The position numbers and the translations under genes were made by a program. From Gnetum montanum (Eukaryota; Streptophyta; Gnetopsida; Gnetales; Gnetaceae): a stretch of DNA of 23,658 nt. A model generated the notes under the pieces. The model had not been told where the DNA came from. It saw only the letters and a list, made by a program, of their open reading frames with translations, and did no database searches. Positions within the stretch are counted from its first letter, which is position 1, and every line of letters starts with the position of its first letter. The stretch covers positions 37,836 through 61,493 of the forward strand of contig MNCI01002639.1 in assembly GCA_015680685.1 (NCBI GenBank). The letters are read 5' to 3'. Shown here piece by piece: positions 10,585-17,946 of this stretch.

Positions 10585-13336
10585 ATGGTCCCTAAATGTG
10601 GACAACAAGGAGGACCCTCTTAAGGTGTGCCCAAACAACCAAGGAGAGGTAGAGACCAAATGCTTCCTGAGGAATGTGTAGAGTAAGAGGCACAATCATT
10701 TAGCATCTATCAAGAGCCTCTTGTTGCTGCGCAATTGGGACAAGTGGAAGGAGGAATGACTAAAGCGCCTGAATAGGAACAACATCTCACATTGTCCTCA
10801 GAATGTGTGCAGGCAATCAACAAAAGGTTCACGTCAATAGCTGTGATCATGAAACTAAACTTTGGACCTTTCATGGAATTTTCTCCTAAGGTTGTTAGGG
10901 ACCAACTCAAAGGGTCTCCATTATGGCCCATCCTCTCTAAAAGTGGTGCTTGGTACTTAGGAGAAATGTACCAATTTTGGCATAATAAAGAAGAAGGCAC
11001 AATAGTTGACATTGGTGGTGTGTTTGTAGATTTTTCCACCAATGCCATTTCATAAGTGTTAAACCTTCCGAATATAGGGCTGAAAGTTGCTCACCTGTCC
11101 ACTCGCGTTAATGCTGATGCATGAAGAATTTGGTTGGACAAGGTGTACGACAAAGAGAACAAGACATATGAGGAGTTCACACTGGAAGAAAGAATATATT
11201 TCAAAATTGACACCTATCACATCTTCCCCATGAAAGGATTAAACAAAATCTCCATGTATGTAGCCAGAGGAGGCACTATATTGATGGGCAAGGTTAATGC
11301 TAACCTACCCCAGTTATACCTTATGGAGATTCTGAGGCAGTTTGAGGAATGCAAGACAAGGAAGTTTGCATTGCCCTTTCCCTGTCTCATCAAGAAGTTG
11401 TGTAGATGTGCTAGAATTCTGAGGTACACAAATGATGTTCCTAGAAAGGCCCAAAATGCTTCGTTTGCTAAATTACTAAAGCCACTAGTCCAAAGGAAGA
11501 GTGCTAGTGAGACACTGGAGCCAGAACAGGAATAGATGATGGGGCCCACTACAACTCAAACTATAGGGCCTAGCCAACTCCCAAGTAGAAAACCTAATCA
11601 ACAATAAGGAGAAGGGCCTAGCACAAGCCAGCGAGACCAACCATAGCCACCGCTGTAGGATTATTGACTGTTGATGAGCTATCTCAGGGCCATCGCTGAG
11701 ATGGTCAGTTGGGGAAGTCATGATGATGCCAATCTCTTCTACATCGTCAATGACACTGTACGATCCATAGTTTCTATAGATCATGCATGGGGTGAGGTAT
11801 CCATTCAAATAGGAGGAGAGGAGAAGCATTGGTCACAATAGATTTTAAGAAATTTTGTGTCCTTCCAAGTGCAATTGGAGACTGGTGAAGGGGCTATAGT
11901 AGTGGTCATGCAACACTAAGATGTAGTGGGAGCCGTAGAAGTGGTCATTAACCACATCAAAGAGTCCTTCAATGTTCCTGTTGTGCCACCAGTAGATTTC
12001 ATAGGAGCACGTGATGCTCAAACCTTGGCTGATCCCTCGATGACTCTTATGGAGCATGAGGATGTTCTTGATCGGTTGTTGCAAATAGGACAAGTGATGA
12101 CATCCTTGTTTGACATTCTGCAACATGTCATAGTAATACAATCAGACTTCATTTTCACCAAAGGAAAGCTAGTCATGGCAGAGATCAGGGCCAAGCATGC
12201 AGAGGTGACGTTGGAAAGACTCGAAGAAAGGCTCATTACCCTACAAGCTGCATAGCAGGACCCATCTCAAGTTATCCCTGTAGACTAGCTGGACACTTTT
12301 AGGATAGAGCAGCTCAATAAGCTATTGGTAGATAATAAAAGAGTGGCAGAGGAGAAGGAGAAGGACGATTGGGATGCTTCCAAGGCACAAGTGCAAACAT
12401 ACACGCATGCTAAAGCACTCAAGACCTTGTAAGAAGAAAATAAATAGCTCTCCATGGACAATCATCAGTTGATCACTGTGGAGAAACAGAAAAATGTTCT
12501 TGAGGAAAATTTTCAACAGTTATGAGAATAGTTGGTTAGGGTCAACCAAGACATGAATCGCTTGGCTAGAGAGAATCAGACCCTCTTAGTGGAGGAGGTA
12601 TGCACAATCCATTAAAATATGGCCATTGAAATAAGCGTGTGAAAAAATGAGGCAAAGAGACATGAATAATTAAAAGAGCATTTCAGAGACTAGGTGGGGA
12701 TGTATAAGCAAGTCATTGAAAAAGAGATCCATATGGGCAAGGCCCACATTAACACCTTTAGTGCTCAACACACTAATTGGTAGGCCATATTGGACACATA
12801 TGCATTCACCCACCAGGCAGAGCTCAAAAGCTGGGACCTGCAAATCCAAGATCTTACAGAGTACATGGAATTAGAAAACATGCGATATGCCAACTTAACC
12901 ATGTTAATAGCAAGATGCCCAAGAATAGAGCTAGAGAAGCAAGTAGCTACCACCTACGCCAAATATGCAACATAATTTTTGGAACATAAGAAAACATTAT
13001 AAAGGCTAGAAGTCACAAATTCTGAATTGGAGGTGGTTAAGGCTAGCTACTAAGAAAGATGTCATGGAAGACTTGGCTCGACGGCTTACAGATTACCTGG
13101 ACTACAAGGATAAAGCTAGAGCTTATGAGGAGGAACAACGACTATTTACAACCTAGTACGTTAAAGAAAATCAAATGTTTCTACAGCTGCCGTGTCCATG
13201 GAAAGTGCTGAATCCATCAAACATTGGAGCATTAGCATGGATGACACAAGATCCCTAAACCGAAGCTTAAAAACTCCAAGAACTCCTTCAGAGCCACCAA
13301 ATCACAAAACTTGGAGCACAAGACAAGGGGAAGTGA
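10585..13336 (+). pseudogene. Athila-type 3' ORF with coiled-coil C-terminal half, decayed
   Basis: One frame runs from the ATG at 10585 to about 13053, then shifts by one base and continues to TGA 13334-13336, about 917 codons in all. It carries 26 in-frame stops before the shift (11 TAA, 11 TAG, 4 TGA) and 3 after. The N-terminal third (10792-11535) contains FVDFSTNAIS and LPFPCLIKKLCR, recalling the 'putative plant transposon protein' domain that Athila elements encode between pol and the 3' LTR. From about 12040 to 13160 the frame is rich in E, K, Q and L with heptad-like spacing, suggesting long coiled coils. No transmembrane segment or signal peptide is visible, so an envelope role is not supported. 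Its function is unknown. Confidence 0.7.
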
Positions 13337-13560
13337 CCCATGGAGGAGCCATTGCCACCTAGAACCACATGAGTTCCAATAAAATTTTGCAATTTTGTAA
13401 TTTTGTGTTTGTGTCCCAATTTTATTCTATTCAATTCTTCACTGCGGCATGAATAATTCCCAGTCAGTCAATAATCCTATACTTATCCACTGTGTAATCA
13501 ATGAGGCTTGTTCTCATTTTTTATGACTTGAGGATGATTTTTCATTTAGTTGTGGGTGTA
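13337..13560 (+). other. 3' untranslated part of element B with pre-LTR tract
   Basis: Non-coding sequence between the last ORF and the 3' LTR. It ends with a 'cttgaggatg' motif, a T-rich stretch and a G-rich 'tgtgggtgta' directly before TGATG. This resembles the pre-LTR end of Athila/Tat elements; the polypurine tract has been eroded. Confidence 0.55.
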
Positions 13561-13600
13561 TGATGAATCATGATTTATTAGGCTTTAATATAGGACCTGC

Positions 13601-13705
13601 GATATCGGATCCATGATATCAGGTACACGATATCACAACTTGGCTAGCGATATCGGATACACGATATCATGGCCTGGCTAGTGATATCAGATACACAATA
13701 TCATG
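13601..13705 (+). repeat. Expanded GATATC array in U3 of B 3' LTR
   Basis: GATATC occurs at 13601, 13615, 13629, 13649, 13663 and 13683, with a decayed AATATC near 13698. The pairs are 14 bp apart and the units 34 bp (13649 to 13683) or 48 bp (13601 to 13649). The 5' LTR has only two exact and two near copies, so the array changed length after or during insertion. Confidence 0.8.
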
Positions 13706-13720
13706 ACTTCTGTGCAGGCC

Positions 13721-13728
13721 TATAAATA
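13721..13728 (+). promoter_or_regulatory. TATA box of B 3' LTR
   Basis: TATAAATA in the same context (c/g-rich 'gcc' before, 'cacatg' after) as the 5' LTR box at 5597. Confidence 0.7.
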
Positions 13729-13895
13729 CACATGTAGGTGCAAGGAGTCAAGGAGTCAGTAGTTCAATTAGAAGTTAGTTTTCATTTTTAGTTCTTCTCA
13801 ACCCTTTTTCCCTAGTGCATGCTTGTAGTGTGATGATTGTAATTGTACGTCACCTTTATTCAAGTGTGACATACTTGGACACGCACATGATCGGA

Positions 13896-13901
13896 AATAA
13901 A
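13896..13901 (+). terminator. Polyadenylation signal AATAAA in B 3' LTR
   Basis: AATAAA about 175 bases after the TATA box; the expected position for 3' end formation of the B transcript. Confidence 0.6.
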
Positions 13902-14447
13902 GATCAAGATTACTTCATCATTATAGCATTCACTTAGTTTAATTATTTAATTATTATTCATTGCTTTCTTAATTAATACTTCTTTACCCTCAACTCCTAT
14001 CTCTATTATTAAATGCAGAATGAGTACGAATTAATCATGAGCATTGAAGTATGACTACTTGGTATCCTAGTAGAGTACATAGGATATGCGCTTGGTAATC
14101 CCAGTGGTAGTACACAAGGTCCGAGATGTGCACAGATGATTAAGGGATGGATGCTCATTGCACTTAGGCTAGCTTAGACTTGCTTCACCCTTTCCCTCTT
14201 AGGTTAATCAAAGTTATTTTCCACTACCTCTAGGAGTAGCACTAGTAAAGGAAACACATCATACACCTTACTCTAGACTAAACCATACGTGACAAAGCAA
14301 ATACTAGTATAGGTGGGAAGATAGTGAACTACGATCAACGTGTAACTATCTAGATACCACAACTAGCCTGTCTACAAAGTTTGACCGGATTGTGCATGAA
14401 CGCTCGTATTCGTATGGTTGAGTGTAGGGGTACCTCACCACCCATCA

Positions 14448-14452
14448 AAGAT
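14448..14452. repeat. Right target-site duplication of element B (AAGAT)
   Basis: Directly follows the CATCA end of the 3' LTR. It pairs with AAAAT at 5495-5499, differing by one A/G transition. Confidence 0.75.
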
Positions 14453-14657
14453 GAAGCTCCCAACCATGAAATTCAATGACACAAGAAAGAGCTCCAATCC
14501 AAGAAAGCCAATAATGAATGATAAGCAATAAGATGCATTATGGGATGAACTCCCTTTTAACATTGTCAGTAAAGGGAATAGTGAATATAAACTTGTGTAG
14601 ATAGACCTTACTCATTTCATGATCTTACAAAGATTAGGAAGAATTTGCATAAGTGAA
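14453..14657 (+). pseudogene. Gag-protease pseudogene of element A, 3' part
   Basis: The end of the interrupted frame. From the common glycine codon, A has 7 codons before the insertion and 22 after it (plus one extra base near 14518). Element C has exactly 29 codons for the same span. Then 'gataagcaa..gatgcattatgggatgaactcc' style sequence (14520-14551) aligns with C 21627-21655 (D-K-[EQ] ... W-x-[EK]-L-P-F). The frame reaches the position of C's terminal stop at about 14657, where A has GAA; the next in-frame stop is TAG 14694. TAA 14529 and TAG 14598 interrupt it. It is about 9 kb from its 5' part only because of the nested element. Confidence 0.7.
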
Positions 14658-15257
14658 GTTCACATTAACCTTTTCATCCTATTCCCCTATAACTAGATGC
14701 ACCAATAGCCACATGGCCTAACCTTTCTTTCTTAATTTTTTATACTTTTTTATGCAGTTTGTTTTACTCTCTATGCATATAGCCTAAGTTTCTATTTTCA
14801 GTTAAATTTTTACTTATTACAACCTTTCTTTTTCTTTACTTCTACTCATGTTATAAATATAAAAAAGCCTTAAAGCATAAAATTGTCAAAAAATATAGGT
14901 TTCTCTTTAACAATGATCCTCTATGATCTTAAATTATTATCAAGGCCTGCTATGGCCTTAAACTAGCAAAATCATAGTCTACTAAGACTTTAAACTGGTA
15001 ATATGATCCACCATGACCTTAAATAGGCAAAAAAATATCAGCTATGCTCACCAAGGCCTAAAGTTGGCTAATGTCTCTTTTGTGATATTTTTCTTAAGCT
15101 TATTATCACATCGATTAGCGATTTAACTTTATAACCAAAATGTCAACCTCGCTATTCACAACATTCATAACATTTACAATGTTTACTACAACTATAGATA
15201 TATATATAGCTAAAAATAAAACCAAAATTTTAAATTTAAATTTAAAGTGTTCATAAT
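14658..15257 (+). other. Post-ORF region of element A with short tandem repeats
   Basis: AT-rich and non-coding. Between about 14920 and 15070 a decayed unit containing 'atggccttaaactagc' recurs about five times. The same motif is repeated after the ORF of element C (21990-22230). Around 15140-15200 'attcacaacattc' and 'catttacaatg' variants recall the 21835-21985 array of C. The region ends in 'tttaaatttaaatttaaag', just before the LTR start. There is no pol-like sequence. Confidence 0.6.
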
Positions 15258-15629
15258 TGAAACACCATAAATTTTGGGACTCTCATGATTTAGCAGTCTT
15301 AGAATTTGGGAAAGGATCTATGCAAGCATGATGTCACGATGGACCATGTAGACGACATGGCACCCCAGAAGTCCTAATGCTTGCAATATTGCTTCCAAGC
15401 TTGCTTGTCAACCTTTGTAGCACAGTCAACATGGCACCCAGCCGCTAGTGTGTATGAAAGAGGCACCAGGGGTAGACCGTATAGTCTGGTAAATTTTCTA
15501 TTGCCTAGGCTGATAGGCTTGCTATAGCCTCTAGCTTGCCTAGCTTGACACTTGACCCGGCTGATGGTTTACCCAGGGACCATGCTAGGAGCTGCCAAAA
15601 GTGTTCAGGATGAGCAAAATAGTTTGGCA

Positions 15630-16480
15630 AGTTTTTTAACTATGAGACCTGCTATGCTATGCTACATTGCATAGTGTAGTAGGCCTTGAGAAGACTGAAC
15701 AAGCACCCAAGATGCAGATTGACAACAACTTAGTCCTCCAGGATATCTGCCCCACCTCATCCTTGATGCATGAGCAACGTGACATAGCAAAAATGTGGTA
15801 AATGTTTTCAAGAATCTTCTTCATTTAAGTGCTACACTATGCTACACTACGCAGTGTAGCACAACATAGTAGGGATGTACTTTGACAATACTCCTACTCA
15901 AATGACTCTGATGGAATAAGCATATTTTCCCATGCTTCAATCGTCAAACAGGTTTTCTTTGTTGCCACGCTAGGACATGACTGACATTCTGTGAAAAAAT
16001 GTTTGCAAAGTAAGTTAGAATTCAAGCCAAACTGGGTGCTACACTATGCTACGCTATGCAGCATAGCACAGTGTAGCAGGGTCAGAATGCTCAAAGGTCC
16101 TCTGCCAAGTGATTCCTAGCAAGGAGATTGTACTTGGCCACATTCAGACCTCCAAGACTACCTATCCCACTTTGCCCTCAGGCCCCAAGCAGAGTTTCTA
16201 GACAAAGAATTAGAAATTAGACAAGAATTCATGTCACAACGGCTGCTATGCTATGCTACGCTGCATAGCGTAGCATAGTGTAGCAACGACACAAAGCATA
16301 AAAGTATCCCATGGATGAATCCATAGGTGATAGGACCCTTCAACATGGAAGATAGTGTTGTCAATTGCAGACGTTGCTTGCCTAGCCAGGCCTTAAATAG
16401 GTATTCTCAGCTTTCCGGCAAGATTTCTTTCAAGACTGGCAGCTACATTATGCAAAGTAGCACAGTGTAGCATGCGGGTG
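15630..16480 (+). repeat. ~200-bp tandem repeat with hairpins in U3
   Basis: Five GCTA(C/T)-rich palindromic blocks start at 15651, 15831, 16038, 16245 and 16442, spaced 180-207 bp. Examples: 15841-15860 is GCTACACT-ACGC-AGTGTAGC (8-bp arms). 16251-16278 has 12-bp perfect arms around GCAT. 16038-16077 has outer arms GCTACACT/AGTGTAGC around an inner 7-bp palindrome. The sequence between blocks also repeats: 'agattg..', 'cctcca' and 'cccac' occur in order in 15718-15755 and 16127-16173, and a 'tttgcaa/ggcaag' stretch precedes each block. A more decayed unit may lie at 15410-15540. Confidence 0.8.
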
Positions 16481-16966
16481 TTGATACTACGTCGATATGC
16501 TGGACAGCATAAATAGCATAACACTCATGTGGAAGCTTGAAGACATCTTCGGTAGCCCCAGAGCTTGTTGGCAATGGTCACTTCCATCTCGGCATTTCTT
16601 CAATAGAAAAAATTAGCAAGTTTGCTTTGTTTTGCACCCCCTAACTATCCCCAAAGTTATCCCTATGCTTGAGCTTGCTCACCAGAGTAGGAAAGATGTA
16701 GTCCTGGAGCATGGGCTCCACTTTGCATTCATTGTTGGAATTTTTTCTTTGTAACAAACATGGTAGTTCATTGGATTTTGGTACATGCAGCTTGAATGGT
16801 ATGGTCACACTATAGCAAGATTCACGATCAGCATCACATACAGTATAACACATCAGTGTGACACTATAGCACAACATCATACAACAACATGGCATAGTCG
16901 CGTTTGCACTTTGTGGGACCCAAGACATGTGGCATTCAAATCACATTTTTCTCCTACTCCTGGATC

Positions 16967-16974
16967 TATAAATA
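16967..16974 (+). promoter_or_regulatory. TATA box of the A/C middle LTR
   Basis: TATAAATA, downstream of the U3 hairpin array and of 'gacatgtggcatt'. The same order (GACACGTGTCAT, then CTATAAAT and 'gacgaa') is seen in the 3' LTR of C at 23311-23376. Confidence 0.7.
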
Positions 16975-17389
16975 CCCTGACGAACAATTTTGAAAGGGTT
17001 GGCTTTTGGGAATCATCTTTCCTGTGGTTGGCTTCTAGAGTTGGCTCTTGGAATTTCTGGCATTTGGGCTTCCTTGTGACTAGCATATTGGCATTTTGGC
17101 TTTTTGGCGATTAGCTTTGGCAAAGAGATTAATGACCAGAAAGTTCCTATTAGCAAGCTATTGATAGTAGTTCAAGGAGCTATGACCATACTACTTCATT
17201 GTAAGCTGTGCCTGTCCACACTGTGCATTAGTTGTACACCTTTAGCCAAACAAAGACCAAACCCCGATCTTGGGGCAGCACTTTCTCACTCAAGCCTATT
17301 TCATTTTGTTTTACTATTATTATATTTTACATTATTCTCCATTAGTTTCCACTTTTCGCTCATCGCTTAACTTGAACATAACATCTTTA

Positions 17390-17395
17390 AATAAA
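17390..17395 (+). terminator. Polyadenylation signal in the middle LTR
   Basis: AATAAA about 420 bases after the TATA box, in an AT-rich segment; a plausible R-region signal for the A/C transcript. Confidence 0.45.
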
Positions 17396-17455
17396 ATATT
17401 TATGTAAGGTTATTGTACACCGATTAAGTCCTTGTCTGATCGACCTGACCGTTCA

Positions 17456-17946
17456 GGATGCTCCGCTTCTGTTTTCCTCCAGCATGGCCCTCGCATGGTT
17501 CCAGGGTAAGGCTGTATGCCCAGTGACCTCTCAATGTTCCAACCATCAATGTTTTTAGTTGCTATAGTTTTTGGTGTTAGAAGGAGGGCCCTTTATGCCC
17601 TTTTTGTATATCATAGGTAATCCTGCACGCTGTCTGTACCCAGTCACCTACTAGCATAGACGTGACATCCTTGTGGTTGTCTACGCACTTTGTGGTGTAG
17701 ACTGGTCGCAATGACAGTTCCTTTGGAACCTAGCAGGAAGAAAGCCTCCAATCGCTTACCTTACCATGTTTACTTGGTTGACTTCCCTACGCTTCTTGCA
17801 TCTCATGCGATGTATCGAGCATCTTAGCGTAGTAGTCCTGCTTAGCATAGTAGGTGTTAAAGTGAAGGAAGCTAGCTTCCGACACTCCCCAGCGTACCTA
17901 GTTTCAACCCCTCTCTCTTTTACAATTTTCATTTTTACAACAAAAA
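17456..17946 (+). other. Untranslated leader of element C
   Basis: Non-coding. Positions 17556-17593 align with 1171-1213 of element A's leader. 'atgacagttcctttggaacc' near 17711 is partly echoed at 18051 ('atgacagttcctt'), but the second site lies inside the coding frame. No primer-binding site was confirmed. Open frames on both strands at 17756-18035 are chance. Confidence 0.45.

Larger units (their letters stand above)
5500..14447 (+). mobile_element. Element B: Athila-like LTR retrotransposon without pol, inserted in element A
   Basis: The element spans 8948 bp and is flanked by AAAAT/AAGAT. Its ends are TGATG (5500) and CATCA (14447), a perfect 5-bp inverted pair as expected for LTR termini. 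LTRs start at 5500 and 13561 and by eye are roughly 90% identical over their shared part, with mostly transition differences (not computed). The internal region holds an Athila-like gag (6588-8557) and a large 3' ORF (10585-13336). I could find no protease, reverse transcriptase, RNase H or integrase. The sequence before the 3' LTR (a 'cttgaggatg' motif at 13528-13537, then 'tgtgggtgta' at 13551-13560) resembles the T-rich/G-rich pre-LTR segment typical of Athila/Tat elements. It is probably a non-autonomous derivative that relied on an autonomous relative. Confidence 0.85.
13561..14447 (+). repeat. 3' LTR of element B (887 bp)
   Basis: Starts TGATG and ends CATCA, followed by the target duplication AAGAT. 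It shares with the 5' LTR the U3 GATATC array, TATAAATA at 13721, AATAAA at 13896 and sequence to 'ctatctagatacc' at about 14358. The last 88 bases are not found in the 5' copy. The 3' boundary is supported independently because cutting there restores the codon count of the interrupted element A. Confidence 0.85.
15258..17455 (+). repeat. LTR shared by elements A and C (3' boundary approximate)
   Basis: Begins TGAAACACCATAAATTT, matching TGAAACACCATAGAAATT at 22561, and is preceded by the same kind of repeats as there. It holds U3 with a hairpin repeat array (15630-16480), 'gacatgtggcatt' near 16924, TATAAATA at 16967 and AATAAA at 17390. A possible end is '...gttca' at 17455, which gives TGAA/TTCA inverted ends, but no primer-binding site confirms it. 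It works as the 3' LTR of A and is the only candidate for the 5' LTR of C. The short open frames inside it (for example 16785-17114) are chance. Confidence 0.65.

Noticed and set aside
10585-13336. Reassigned genetic code with UAA/UAG read as glutamine
   Set aside because: Most in-frame stops fall at likely Gln positions, which first suggests this. But Gln is also encoded by ordinary CAA/CAG throughout the same frames, TGA stops occur too, Trp codons have become TAG/TGA, and frameshifts are present. Methylation-driven decay explains all of this.
10585-13336. Envelope protein of a retrovirus-like element
   Set aside because: Athila 3' ORFs have been called env-like, but I see no signal peptide, transmembrane segment or glycosylated ectodomain; the C-terminal half looks like a cytoplasmic coiled coil.
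15640-16480. CRISPR-like array (palindromic repeats with spacers)
   Set aside because: The spacers are ~160 bp and are themselves partly repeated, the DNA is plant-like, and there are no cas genes. The array sits in a retrotransposon U3.
16641-17114. Overlapping open frames on both strands in the middle LTR
   Set aside because: They overlap each other and the TATA region of the LTR, and are not conserved in the LTR at 22561.
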